Below are positions 23,229 to 34,595 of a DNA stretch of 64,000 bases, piece by piece (the first letter of the stretch is position 1; every line of letters begins with the position of its first letter). The DNA comes from Artemia franciscana. Its lineage: Eukaryota; Arthropoda; Branchiopoda; Anostraca; Artemiidae. The position numbers were made by a program, and so were the translations under genes. The stretch lies in assembly GCF_032884065.1 (NCBI RefSeq), contig NC_088866.1, positions 29,642,440 to 29,706,439 of the forward strand, given 5' to 3'. The notes below the pieces were generated by a model, which was not told where the DNA came from, searched no databases, and saw nothing but the letters and a program-made list of their open reading frames with translations.

Positions 23229-25820
23229 AATGTACAAAGGATTATTACTGAAGTTAGTTGCATTTCACGCAACGCCAGCGCTACTTGTGTCACATTTATC
23301 TTTGGATCAGTATGCTAAAGGAAATGCCTGCTGAAAGCAGGATAACGTGATTCTGGACAATATATGTATCATTTTCTTGCAATTTAGAAATGTTATGCTC
23401 ACGTATCGGTATCAACCCATACTCTTCATCTGTCGTTATCAGTTTTAACATGCGGAACTACGAGACGGGTAGGTGACGGGACTTTTAGACATAAAAAAAT
23501 TCAGTCTTCTCCCCTCTCTTCCTGAAATGTATAACCCCCCCCCCATATCCTGATTTACACAATAAAAAAGTTAAAGTGATTTACACAATAAAAAACAAAG
23601 ATACAAAGAGGAAGGTTATTTCCAAACTATGTGTTAAATTTTCCCATCCGATTGATATCCCTAGTCAGTGTTAATTAATTTAAACTTCCTACCCCAATGC
23701 TGCCAAGAATTGTTCAGATTTTCTGGATATTCTTAACCAAACAATGCTCAACCCGTAAGTTAATAAATGACCCATTTTTTCCGAATGCTTTAAATTAAAA
23801 ATACTGTCGCTACTTCAAATGTAAGAAAATTTCTAGGGGGATTCTCCAGGAAGGAGAATTTCCTCAAGGGTGGGGGGACATTTTTGTGGGAATCTTGTTT
23901 GTGGAATTTTTTAATTGGACAAGACCCTTTTTAGTTATTTTTATTTTAGAAAAATGAAAGAAAAACAATCCAAGGTGCACTTTTTGGGTGCTAAGTGGCA
24001 TTTTATGATTGCCTTATTAAATCAAATTTATAAATATAAAAATCTGTTCATAAATGAGCCCATAATTAGCTCTCTATGATATCCATGTGTCTGGCCCAGT
24101 CTTTCCATTCCAGAAATTTCACCCAAACGGCGCTTCAGTGTGTACCATGTGACACTTTATGACGACGGCCTTATTGAGTCTAATATGTTTATACAAAACT
24201 AAAATTGAAGAATTAGCTTTTATGAGTCCTTATATATCTCTCGGAAAAAAGGCGGCCCTAGTTACACCAAACTTCGCGCAAATCTTTCGAAACAAATACG
24301 TAAAAATGCGATTCATCCTTTTTATTAATTGCTTTGCCTTTTTCAAAATCCTCATTATTTCGTCTATGACAAAAAGAAAAAATTGCATCACAAAAGTGTT
24401 ACAAGTTGTAGCACGTGCTAAAGTGCTATACATTATGAAATAGTACTTTCGCACTAAAGCCAGACAAAGTTTCGCCCCTAATCAAACTCTACTTTTACCT
24501 TACTTGCTTGCCCTTGGTTCACCCAGCTTCCCTTCACGGAAAAACAACAATTTTGTATGATCCGCCGAATTTCTTCTCTTTAGCTGCAGGTTTATACGTC
24601 ATAATGGTTAAACAGCTGTGAAACCTTTTTATCGACTCCTAGAACTTAATATAGCTTATTTCTATGGATACGCTGGTATATATTAGTAACAACAAGCTAA
24701 AGACATAATATCTTTAGTTTATTATCGCATAAAAGTCATAGTTAGTAGCTTCTCAAGATACAATTATATGCTATGATTAACCGAAAAATAACACAAACAA
24801 ACTTATCAACACGAGAGATTACTGGCGATCGGTAAAACCACTTACAACAAAAAAAAATTGACGGCTATCAAAAAAGGATTTTTTGGTGCCAGTTTACTAC
24901 CTAACATAGACTAGTCTAAACACTGAAAGTTTAAAAATAAAAATAAGTCTAAAATTCGCCATAATGAGATTTTCATGACAGTTAAAATTCTTGCATATAT
25001 TGCAAATCGAGCCAATGGTTCTATTTTTAACAAAGAAACTTGCACTATTTTTACATTTTATTAGCTTCACAACGTGCAAAACAGCGGTAAATCTCAGACT
25101 CTCTGATGACTCAAAAACAACCTTCATCCATCGTAGGCTACTCCGAGTGCCAAATCGGGAGGAGGGAAGGGGCTGCTGCAAAGACTTAACTTTTAGAAGG
25201 TGTTTTCATAACACAGTTCGCACGGGAACAAGGATAATTTTGTTCTGGGTGTTATCAGCCCTAGGAACAGGCCTATATTACCCTTATTTTAGGTCAAAAT
25301 GCGAAGCAGTTCACCTGCAAGTTTCTTGAACGCGTGAATCATTAGTGCTGTTGTTTAAAAGGGGAATTTGAAACGCTTTAAAGGGCTTTAAAGACACATA
25401 ATAAAAAACAATTTAGATTCAATTATTTCAAATACAATGAATATGTTTCAGGTATTATTGCTTCCTCTAACAAATAAAAAAACATAATGTTGATTGTTCC
25501 TATCTTTCAACTATTACGTAGTAGCTTCTACCATAGTAGGAGTTCAAGGTTTTCTCTAAGGGAGAAATTTACGCTTTGCAGGGGCATTTTATTAGAAAAA
25601 AACTAGCAGTTTAATACAATGAAGTCTTTGCCTCGTTTCTAAGATACATTAACATAGACCCTCCACCCCACTCCTTTTTCAATTTTACAGTTTATTTTAT
25701 CGAATTTAATAAATGTATTTTTAGACATGTTGTTTAGAGGTCATATTTCAATTCGCTTGCAAAATACAAAAGCTGCGATTTCAGTGGATGTTAGGAAGAT
25801 TCTCTTCCTGTTTTTACCGT
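23229..25820. other. No gene seen
   Basis: AT-rich, with C runs near 23535-23543. Frames at 24159-24443 and 24991-25329 exceed 90 codons but have open antisense partners and no recognisable features. Confidence 0.35.
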
Positions 25821-25824
25821 GGTG

Positions 25825-26245
25825 GTGCTGGAAATCCCCACCCCATGGATAATTCTGTCCGTGGAAAATCCCCCGGCAGAAAATTCACCTCCTCCTCCAC
25901 CCGAAAAATGTATGTATACTTCCCAATAACAAATACTATACGTTAGCAATGGGCAAATTTTATAACTTAAAAACCTTTCCTCAGGGGCTGCAGGGGGTCA
26001 TATTATCTCCAAAGGTACACTTTAAAAAGGCACTAAAACTTTTAATACTAGTTTGAATGGACCCTCTCCAGATATTTTGGGACTAATGGGTCAATGCGAT
26101 TACCCTGAAAAAAAAAAAACGAAAAAACACACATATGTGATCTTTCTTCTGGCGAAAAATACGAAATTCCATATTTTTGCAAATAGGATATTGAAACCTC
26201 TACAGTAGGGTTCACTTATAAGCTGAATCTGATGGTGTGAAAAAC
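25825..26245 (+). repeat. Family A repeat, partial copy
   Basis: Shares CTTCCCAATAACAAATACTA, CAGGGGCTGCAGGGGGTCAT, an AAAGGCACTAAAACTTTT segment, ATTACCCTGAAAAAA and GGTTCACTTATAAGCTGAAT with other copies. The gene-like open frames in it are incidental. The 5' inverted arms and the 3' hairpin are missing. Confidence 0.75.
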
Positions 26246-26469
26246 ATATTTTTCACTTTTAACTTTCATTTTCAGTTAATTTGGGAAAATTGGTTCCGAC
26301 TATGCCCCCCACCTCACGAGATTTGTACAAAATTACGAAATTGCCCCCGTTTCTAAATCATAAATCCCTAATCCCATAATTGGCACTTCACTGAAAAAAG
26401 CATGTTATCCATTGTTAAAATATATGGTTATAATTAGTAACTTCATGAGTCCTGACAACTCCACGTAGG

Positions 26470-28320
26470 TCCTGCAGACTGACGCTAGAATTACTTGGTC
26501 GTATAAACTTTGGAAGAGCCTCATTAGATTAGAAACCAAAAGTTCTAGTTCACTTTTGAAGAATCAAGTAATAAGAGGGCAACCAGCCTCTACCTCCTAA
26601 CCGCCATTTTCTCCAGAATGCATCCGATCAAAATTTTGAAATAAGTCATTTGTTCAAAATAGTCCAAAGGTTAGATAACCATGCCTCCAAGGTTAACCTC
26701 CCCTTCAGCAACTCATGGGGTGAAAGCTGTAAGTTAAACCAGTTGTTCATTGTTAGCCATAAATTTTTAATGGAAAAGGTTTTTGTATCAAGTTTGGAGG
26801 GGGCTCATCGGTTGGATGTCAAAAGTTCCAGTGTCATTTAACAGTCAAAAGCGATCGAAGGGCTTCAATCCTCGCGCCCTTCTTTTCCATAAATGCATCC
26901 GATCAAAATTGTGAGATAGAATTTTATATAAAACATTCTAAAGTTTAAATAACTATGTCTCTAGGGATCACAACCCTCAGCGCCTGGTGCAAGGGCTGTA
27001 AGTTATGAAATTTGTCTATTGTTAATATATAAGGTTTTATATTAAGAAAAGAGGTTATGTTTGATCCTGAATATCCAAAAAATCATGGAGTATTTAGGTC
27101 AAATTTTAGAGAAATGTCAAGAAGAACGCCAAACACAATACAAAAACACTTTTTCCTTTATAGGTTATGATAATGTATCTAAAGAAAGAGTGATGGTATC
27201 AGCGGTCACGTCGTTCAAAAAATGCTTAGGGGTATCTTCAACTAAATGAAAAGGCACTATGTGCATCCAGTTTTACAATAAGACATATCTGCAGTATGTT
27301 GGAAAAAACTGAGGTAATAAGGCTGGAGTACAACTGGTCCCCTTCCCATGTACCTTTTGGCCGCAATCTCCTCAAAGACATATGATCAAAATTCGTTATC
27401 TAAATTCATAAAGTTCAAAGATTTTCACAACAGATATTTAATACTCAACGTTCAGGGAAGGTCTAATTCAGCTGAAAAAATGAAAAATAAATCTGCCCTA
27501 ATGGTTTGTAACATCTGATTTCTTTTCTTTTTTTGCTACAATGAAAACAGAGTTTTTTCTGTGAATGATCTTGACAGGCATTTGTATTATGATTTAAAAA
27601 CAAACGATTCCAACAAGGGTGAACATGTAAAAATTTTGACCCCATGTTCTACCCCATGATATTGCGTCATATTTGAAGTATATTAAAAAACTAAGTCCGC
27701 AAGTTCAGTTGCAAGAGGGTTCAATTACACAAGGGTCCAGTTTCATAGGGGTTCAGTTGCACGGGGGTCCAGGTACACAAAGGCTCAGCTAAGTGGGGTT
27801 GAGTTGTAAGGAGGTTCAGTTGCACGAGCATTCAGTTAAATGGGCTTCAATTGTACGACGGCTCAGTTACACGAAGGCTCAGCTGCACGAGGGTTCAGTT
27901 GCAAAGAGGTTCAGTGGTACGATAGTTCAGTTGCACGGGGTTTCCGTTAAATGGGGTCGAGTTGTACAGAGGTTCAGTTTCACGAGGGTTCAGCTAAATG
28001 GGGTTCAGTTGTACGAGGGTTCAGTTTCAAGGGTTTCAGTTATAAGGAGGTTCAGTTGCATGGGGATTCAGTTACAGGGCTCAGTTCCTTGGAGTTTACT
28101 TGCAAGGGGGTTCAGTTACACGCACACCCCCTTTTTTAAAGTCAAGAGTAATCAGAGGGTAACCAGCCCCCACACCATATTTTCACCATCTGATCAAAAT
28201 TTTGAGATAGTAATTTTGTTCGAAATAATCTAAAGATCAACTAAATATACCTCTGGGGCAGATAATAGCCCCCATGACAAGGGGTGTAAGTTATGCAAGT
28301 TGTCATTGTTAACATCAGTA
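26470..28320 (-). repeat. Family A core units, several reverse copies
   Basis: On the opposite strand the family A core (CTTACAGC, CATGG or GGGGCTATTATC, CAAAATTTTGATC, GGGGCTGGTTACCCTC) appears at about 26470-26790, 26815-27060, 27330-27475 and 28140-28315. Spacing is irregular, and the minisatellite at 27702-28121 separates the last two. The units are more diverged from each other than the + copies, suggesting an older, locally duplicated array. Confidence 0.65.
27702..28121 (+). repeat. Minisatellite of about 18 bp, some 23 units
   Basis: Degenerate units such as GGTTCAGTTGCACGAGG and GGTTCAGTTAAATGGG follow each other with spacing of about 15-19 bp. Two alternating variants, GTTGCACGAG and GTTAAATGGG, suggest a higher-order unit. 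Long open frames through it (up to 146 codons) arise because the unit is often a multiple of three without stops, not because of coding selection. Confidence 0.9.
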
Positions 28321-28362
28321 GCGGATTCAGGGGGCGTGAGGGCACCCCCCCCCCCTAATACA
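28316..28362 (+). mobile_element. hAT-like family N2 terminus fragment
   Basis: CAGTAGCGGATTCAGGGGGC followed by GTGAGGGCACC resembles the reverse complement of the right end of the element at 30642-31019. A second similar start, CAGTGGTGGATTTGGGG, follows at about 28372. No partner ends or target duplications were found. Confidence 0.4.
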
Positions 28363-28840
28363 GTGGTGGATTTGGGGCTGGGATTAGGACGGCTTCCTCC
28401 GGTTGGGGCACTGTAACACTTTAAAGCTATTTTTGTTTTCAATATTTGAGTTATAAATACGTTCTTAATTGTCAAGGCTGTTTCTTTTTTACAAACAAGT
28501 TCGAAACAAGGTTTCTGTTACTTTGTGTGTTCTCTGTTATATTTTTCTGATGACACATACCACCTAAAAGTATTTAAATAAATTTAGATTTATCACGAGA
28601 ATCTGTCCTTATTACCCCAAAATCCAACTGGGAGGTGAAAATCATCGTTTCGTATTGCAAAAGGGGGAAATTCCATTCACAACTTCTTTAGGCTGTCAAA
28701 ATAATATATCAGGATTGTGCTGTCAAAACAGGGCTGACGTAATGTTGGAAACTTCTTTTACTGTCAAAGATTTGTTTTCGAGTCTTGCTATGCTTGCTTT
28801 CGCACAGAGGTGAAGAAATTGATATTATTACTTTTTTTGG
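28363..28840. other. No gene seen
   Basis: AT-rich tail between repeat fragments; nothing else recognised. Confidence 0.35.
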
Positions 28841-28844
28841 CTGT

Positions 28845-29430
28845 CATAAAATATGGATTTGGATAACTCGTTACAATTTACAACTATTTGCACAAATAAA
28901 AAAACTACGATTTTGCTGGTGTTCAGTAGAAAAATTAAACATCTTTAAACACACCAACAAACAATATAGGAAAGAGTAAAGATTAAAATACACCAAACTA
29001 CTTGTTCACATCATCACTTTCAAGATAAACAAATACCTCCCAACAATCTTTTTACTTATTCCTGGAGCTATTACGGCAATAACTAAAAAAAAATTGTAAG
29101 CCCCATTAGCCTGCCATAATAAAAACAAATTTGGAGAACCAATAGAACTAATTTTACCTTGAGAATCAGAGAGAAATTGCAACACATCCTCATAACACGT
29201 GGTTAGGTGGCAATTCCAGGCACATAAACGCAGTAAATCGGCTTCCGCGGGGTTTAACTGCGAACATTGAACATAAGCACTGTTTTTCAACTGTTTTAGT
29301 CTAACTTGGCTCATACACGGCTCAATATCAGTTGCTATTTGTGCCGACAAAACCTGTTCTAGGAGAAAAGGTCGGCCCATTAAATCATCCAGCACAGACG
29401 CAGCGAGAGTAAATGAAATCTCGAACCAAA
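28845..29430 (-). pseudogene. Unrecognised coding-like repeat, 3' end; second copy at 39413
   Basis: The minus frame closing at 29006 reads a balanced, protein-like sequence of about 129 codons (for example LNPAEADLLRLCAWNCHL and FLSDSQGKISSIGS) and continues open a little upstream of its first ATG. I do not recognise the family. The last part of this frame and the following non-coding 3' segment recur on the + strand at 39413-39675, where homology begins abruptly at CAAATTTGTTTTTATTAT, like a 5'-truncated retrocopy. It abuts a decayed RTE-type LINE fragment at about 29435. It may be the 3' part of an unidentified retroelement or of a retroposed host transcript. Confidence 0.4.
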
Positions 29431-29434
29431 CACT

Positions 29435-30334
29435 TACAAGACACCATCAGCAACTTCAAAAATTGTTTTTCTAAAATTGTTCCAACCATCTTCCACATTG
29501 TCAAATTTTAACCTCTCAAGTTTAGTATTCAACTGTTCCTAGAAAGTTCCTCTCATATTCCCATCCTGGAGTCTACCAGCATCACAACTTCGCGGGAAGT
29601 AGTTACCCTTCAGAAATTTCAGTTTTAAATTAACCCTAAACACTACTAGACGATGATCCTTACTTTTAACATCAATGACAGCACTCCTATAAACCCTAGT
29701 AGCTTGTATTGATCCTGCCAGTCCTTAGTTTACTTTGATATAATCAATAAGGTTTGCTGTCTTACCATCTCATGAATACCATGTCGACATATAGCCCATT
29801 TTATGACCTAGTACTGTATTGGTTATAACTAGATTGTTATACCTACAAAATTGCCAAAGTATGTAGCCATTGCTGTTTTCTTTTCCTAAATCAAATTTAC
29901 CTAGGCTAGGATACCATCTATCCCTATTTCTACCGACCTTGGCGTTAAAATCTCCTAGTAAAAAATAACATATTTCTACCTGGGACCCTTTCTATTTGCT
30001 CCCGTAACTGGCTCAACAGTGGCATATATTACTATAACTGATATCCTGAACTTTTTAGTTACAAAATTAGTATTATATTATTAATACATTCCGAGCCTAA
30101 ACAAGACTTAGCAGCTTCCTTATTCATCATGAGCCCTACTCCCTGTCTATGTTTCCCATCCTTCCTGCTTGAGTAAACAAATTCTATATCACTTAATTTC
30201 ATGCTTTCTACACCTGGGATACTAATTTCTGAAATATCCAATAAGTTGAGTTCGAATCGCCTGAATTCGTCAGTCAAAATGTCGATGCGATAGTCATTTT
30301 TTAACGTTGTAACATTCCCAGTTCCAATTTTCAT
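29435..30334 (-). mobile_element. Decayed RTE-type LINE endonuclease fragment
   Basis: Reading on the minus strand from 30334, the translation begins like an AP-endonuclease domain (IGTGNVTTLKNDYRIDILTD, then EFRRFELNLLDISE and GKHRQGVGLMMNKEA). Further on come GDFNAKVGRNRDRWYPSLGK, SNGYILWQFCRYNNLVITNT, a DYIKVN segment and DVKSKDHRLVV, matching the order of endonuclease motifs (GDFN, SDH-like) in RTE clade LINEs. The frame is interrupted by several stops and shifts; for example the asparagine-containing WN of the first motif has become GN. The reverse-transcriptase half is absent, replaced at about 29430 by an unrelated coding-like repeat. Clade assignment is from motif style and is moderate. 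Confidence 0.7.
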
Positions 30335-30633
30335 GATCTTTAAACCGAAAGAGAACAGAAATTACACTAAATAATCAAGTCAAACTGAAAAGGAACAGGA
30401 ATTACCACAAATAGAAGTAGGGCTAACGCAATCTAAGCCTTCTAAACTCCAGAGAGTCATTTGCACTTTACGCTGCAGAAAATACCATGGGAAAGCAGGT
30501 AAACGTAGTGTCAAAAAGTAAAAAAAGGAGGCAAAGGAAAAGTGTGTTTTAATAGACTTTTACGCCGTAATTACAAATTTTTATTTTTTACTTTTTTTTC
30601 AAAATCTGACAAATTCCAGATTTTTCAGCCTCA
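30335..30633. other. No gene seen
   Basis: AT-rich sequence between the LINE fragment and a hAT-like element. Confidence 0.4.
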
Positions 30634-30641
30634 GCCCCCAA

Positions 30642-31019
30642 CAGGGGTGGATCTATGGGATTTTTTTAGCCGGGGGCTCAAAATATTTTACATCGATAAA
30701 CTTGCGAACAAAGAAATACAAGCAATTTAAATGCTACCTCAACGATTATATGCCGTAGGTAGGCTGTGGAAATGGTCACAAATTTAATTTAAAATCTGCT
30801 GAGGGTTAAACTTCTAATAAATCTGTTGAAATTAAATGATGTAAAAACAATGATACAAAAAATAGTAAGTTATAGAAACCACCATGCCATAAAAAAAATT
30901 AAAAGATGTTTACCCTCTACGAAAAATATGATATTTAATATGGCAAAATAATATTATCCCTAAATCCACAACTACGTTAGGGGGCATGCCCCTCGTGCCC
31001 CCACATTGATCCGCCACTG
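30642..31019 (+). mobile_element. Non-autonomous hAT-like element, family N2
   Basis: Left end CAGGGGTGGATCTATGG and right end reverse-complemented CAGTGGCGGATCAATGTGG form inverted repeats of about 16 bp. Flanks GCCCCCAA (30634-30641) and GCTTCCAA (31020-31027) agree at 6 of 8 positions, an old 8-bp target duplication. The 378-bp interior is AT-rich and non-coding. Confidence 0.65.
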
Positions 31020-31295
31020 GCTTCCAAGAACATTTTTTAAATACTGCCATTCCCACTCTTTTTTGAATTTCTACGAATGCCCTTGCTTCAAATACTAAGT
31101 AGTTGTTGCTGATAAGATATCGTTAAGCAATATCATGCTAAGTACGACAAGACTTCTTCGCAGCACGTTTTCAGCTCTTGCCTGTTCCAATACCAACCTA
31201 TTTATAAGGCTTCCCCCCAAATAGTCAATTTACCTCATCCTCCTCCGAAATGGATTTCCTCCTTTGAGTCGACAATGTCCATAATATCGTCTTCT

Positions 31296-31860
31296 TTCTA
31301 GTAGTAGTAGTAGTATTAATTTTAGTAGTAGTATTAATTTATTAACCAAAGGAAATAACACAGACAAAATCAATCGGTAGCACACCAAAAGCGTTGCTTG
31401 CGAGGGTGTGTTACTAACAAAAAGAACAAAAAATAGAAGGAAAAAAGAACAAAAACAGAAAAACAATGAGTTAATCTAAAATGAGCAGAAAGGTGAAACC
31501 GTGTACCGAGAAAAAAAAAATTATATAAATAATTCATACACAATCAAACAACATAATATCATGATCCCGAAGCAAAAAAAGAAAACAAAAGAAAAAAACA
31601 ATAAACAATTATTTTCAATACTAAATCAATCAATCTCAATCTATTTCAAAGGTATACCTACCAAGAAACCCCACACGCAGCACGGCCTTAAATTGATTAA
31701 TGGGCAATTCTTTAATACTTGGAACAAGCTTATTCCATAGCTTAGCCCCTCTATAAATAATTGAGCTATGACATTTTGTTCTTGAAAACCCGGCCTAGGT
31801 GAATCATAGTATGTCATTCTGGGGAGGGAGTTGTTTAAGGATTTCTCAAAAGAAAGGAGG
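31296..31860 (-). mobile_element. 5'-truncated LINE, C-terminal end (CR1/Jockey-like)
   Basis: The minus frame spelling SRTKCHSSIIYRGAKLWNKL, then VPSIKELPINQFKAVL and LGRYTFEID and a stop is the typical C-terminal end of LINE reverse-transcriptase proteins, where (R)GxxLWNxLP and FKxxLKxxL motifs close the ORF. Downstream on the minus strand is an AT-rich 3' region ending in TAC/TAG trinucleotide repeats (31298-31330). Upstream, DSPRPGF-like residues continue to about 31850 in a shifted frame. The polymerase core is absent. Clade is uncertain. Confidence 0.65.
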
Positions 31861-32845
31861 ATCAGAGAATTTCCCAGAGGAAGAGGGAAGGAGGGGGTCT
31901 AAACTAATAAAGGCATATCGACAAACCAGTTTAGAGGGGTAATTCCCTTCTGTGTAGGTATGAAGCCCGTTATGTTCTTATTTTGTGTCTCGTAAATGCC
32001 ATATTATAGCACCCTTACGATTGAGCTTCTCCATAATATTTTTTCTGTTCTAGAAATCCACTTTTAATGCAAATATTATAAAATTTTGAAAAGTCTAATT
32101 GAAATAAGTGAGTGACGTTATAATAGTTATACCGGTTTTAAACCTCGTAAAAACAATGAAGTAAGCATATTTCAGTTGACTAGTGAATATAGTGCATGAA
32201 TGCAAAATTTTAAAGGTCAAATACTAAACTTAATAAATGATAGTGAAAGTTATGCATAATCACTTCTTGAAGCAAAAAGAGACAGAGGCAGGAAATATTG
32301 CTAAGCTTGACCCCACCCTTATTGCATCTGCCCTTCAAAAGGTACTAACTATTTATACAAGACTATCAATATAAAATATAGGAATGCTCAATCACACGTA
32401 GAAAGTGTTTAGGAAAGGATGATTTTGAGAACTTGCTGTAGTTTTGGTTAGTGTCTCATATCTATTTTTAGTTAGAAACAGGGCCCTGTGTTTTACATGT
32501 TATTTCAGTGGATACGCAAAAACACCCACAAACAAAGTCTAAAGATCTAACATTCTCACATTATCTAACATTCTCAAACTTTGAATATGGTGGCACCAAT
32601 TCACAAAAATAGGAGAAAGGGCAAGATTTTTTTTTTTTTTTTAAATGAAGATGAACCAAAATATATTCTTTAAAAACTAGGGAGAGGGAACTTTTGACTT
32701 TAGAAGAAAGATGCAAACAAAGTTCTTTTTTAATCTAGCGGGTAATTCCCCCCCCCCTCAATCGGCACCCCTGTTATAATGTAAGTTCAACAGTTCTGTG
32801 ATAAACCGTCTTCAAAGCTGTAATCAATATAATTATCAGTAAAAC
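31861..32845. other. No gene seen
   Basis: AT-rich with an A-rich segment and a T run at 32627-32642. Nothing recognised. Confidence 0.4.
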
Positions 32846-32853
32846 ATTATATG

Positions 32854-33096
32854 TAAGGGCATCAATTGGGGAAAAATAGTGGGTGCATTTGCCCCCTTCT
32901 ATATTATGCCTTTCCCACTAGATTTTGAAAATTATCTCTTTTTTTTGGGGGGGGGGGGTACTTTTTCATTGAAAAATACCCTTTCTAGTATTTTCAATGA
33001 AAAGTTGATGAAAAAAAAACAAAACAGAATGACCCCCACAGATTTTGAAAGAGCATTTTAGCCCACCACCTAGATTTATGTGTGTTGACACCACTG
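32854..33096 (+). mobile_element. Short hAT-like MITE candidate
   Basis: Left end TAAGGGCATCAATTGG and right end reverse-complemented CAGTGGTGTCAACACA are weak inverted repeats. Flanks ATTATATG (32846-32853) and AATACATT (33097-33104) agree at 5 of 8 bases. An internal inverted repeat (CATTGAAAAATAC with GTATTTTCAATG, about 32970-33000) follows a G run. Low-to-moderate support. Confidence 0.35.
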
Positions 33097-33104
33097 AATA
33101 CATT

Positions 33105-33776
33105 TTCAATAACGCTTTCATCCTCCGGATTTACATCTAAGTGTCCCGTAAGACTTTTTCGAACTTCTGAGATAAGGGCCCGAATTTGTTGCCTTTTTTA
33201 ATTACACAAGGGGGCCTTATCTTACGTGTTATTTCAGTGCAGAGAAAAAAGCCATAGTTCCTTTCGAACCTTAAGTTCTGACGTCCTCAAACTCCAGAGA
33301 AAATTCTCCAAATCTCTTGTTAATTTGCAGTTAGTAAAGAGGATCTTTCCTCCTTCCCCTCTCCCCTTTATTTGTGTTTTTTTTTCAGTGAAGTTTTTTT
33401 ACGCGTATCTCGTCTCTGTATATAAGACATCTCTGTCCCGTCTCTATTCTCCCAAAAAACACACGCATATCGTCCCTGTCAAGCCTAAAGCTCATATTCG
33501 GCGTCTGCAAACTCCAGAGAAAATGGCCCAAATCACCTGTTTGTAGAAAAGGAGCCCTTCCACCCGTCGCAAAAACACATAAATATCGTCTCTGTCATGC
33601 CCAAAGGTCGCAATTGACATTCTCAAGCTTGTTATATAATTACCCAAACAGGGCAACTTACGTGAAATGATGCTTCGAGCCTCTTTATCTACGTAATCCT
33701 GCTGATCCTCTCTTGGTTCAGATTAGCAAATTGTTTTACAGTAGCTACCTCAGAAGTGTAGACATTTTAGGTACGA
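33105..33776. other. No gene seen
   Basis: Contains degenerate local repeats: AACTCCAGAGAAAAT occurs at about 33291 and 33510, with similar surroundings (ATCGTCTCTGT, CCTAAAG), i.e. a diverged direct duplication. The 106-codon frame here is read through these repeats and is not called. Confidence 0.4.
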
Positions 33777-33784
33777 CCTTTAGA

Positions 33785-34181
33785 CAGAAGTGGTTGTACG
33801 TGGGAGGGGGGGGGGGGCGGAAACTTGCCCGGACACAGGAATTTAAGGGGCGTAAAATTTCCAAAAAAAAAATCTAATAGTTCTGTAATTTTTGAAATTT
33901 TTATTCCTTAAAATACATTAGATAGTGCGGTTGGCAATAAGCACAAGCAAATTCAATCCAAAAGCTTCATTTTTTCCCATATTTTCCTCGCCATTTCTTA
34001 AAAATAAAAAAAAGTTGAGTGAATTGAATTAATTTTAATTTTTTTTGTAATATTTTACATTCAAATTTTGTTAATAAATGAAAAATTTGTTAAAATCTGA
34101 TCTGAAATTTTTTTGGAGGCAGAGGGTGAGGTGCTAATCAAGATTTTGCCCCGGATGCGAGAAAGACCAGAATCGCCACTG
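33785..34181 (+). mobile_element. Non-autonomous hAT-like element, family N1, copy 3
   Basis: Left end CAGAAGTGGTTGTAC and right end reverse-complemented CAGTGGCGATTCTGG are inverted repeats. The flanks CCTTTAGA (33777-33784) and CCTTTAGG (34182-34189) match at 7 of 8. The right-hand 40 bp resemble those of the 1950-2143 copy and the inverted 170-559 copy. It has a G run near the left end and no coding capacity. Confidence 0.75.
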
Positions 34182-34189
34182 CCTTTAGG

Positions 34190-34595
34190 CATGACAGTGA
34201 CAACATCCACGCTAGATTATGAATCTTTTTCGTTGTACCCATATCACTATTTACTCGTGGGATGCATGGGCTAGGCTATATATAATTCGGGTAAATATTT
34301 GCATAGAAGGAGAGGTTTGTGGTAACGTGAAGTTAAGCACTTTTAGGAATGGCCAAAGTAACTTAAAATCCTAGAATACTTACTTATATCATTCCTAAAA
34401 GTGCTTCAGTCCCAAATCCTCCGATGTGCAATTATATAGTCCAAATTATATATTTCCCATGCTTTATGCCATACGTTCGTTCTTTTCTTTCTGCTTAATA
34501 CCCGTAAACAAAAAAAAAAAAATACATTTTAAAAGTGATACAGATAGAACAGAAAATATATTAGATTTTTTACATCTACTAAGACTGGATATTTT
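34190..34595. other. No gene seen
   Basis: AT-rich; includes an inverted pair around 34342-34402 (AGCACTTTTAGGAATG with CATTCCTAAAAGTGCT), a 16-bp perfect inverted repeat about 45 bp apart. Confidence 0.45.

Noticed and set aside
27702-28121. Regular short repeats that might suggest a CRISPR array
   Set aside because: Units are contiguous and degenerate with no spacers, and the sequence is eukaryotic.
27793-28233. 146-codon + frame with repeated QLHEGS-like units
   Set aside because: It is read through the 18-bp minisatellite, whose unit length keeps frames open; no sign of coding constraint.
31230-31466. 78-codon minus frame rich in leucine and phenylalanine
   Set aside because: It lies in the AT-rich 3' tail of a LINE fragment and is a low-complexity translation.
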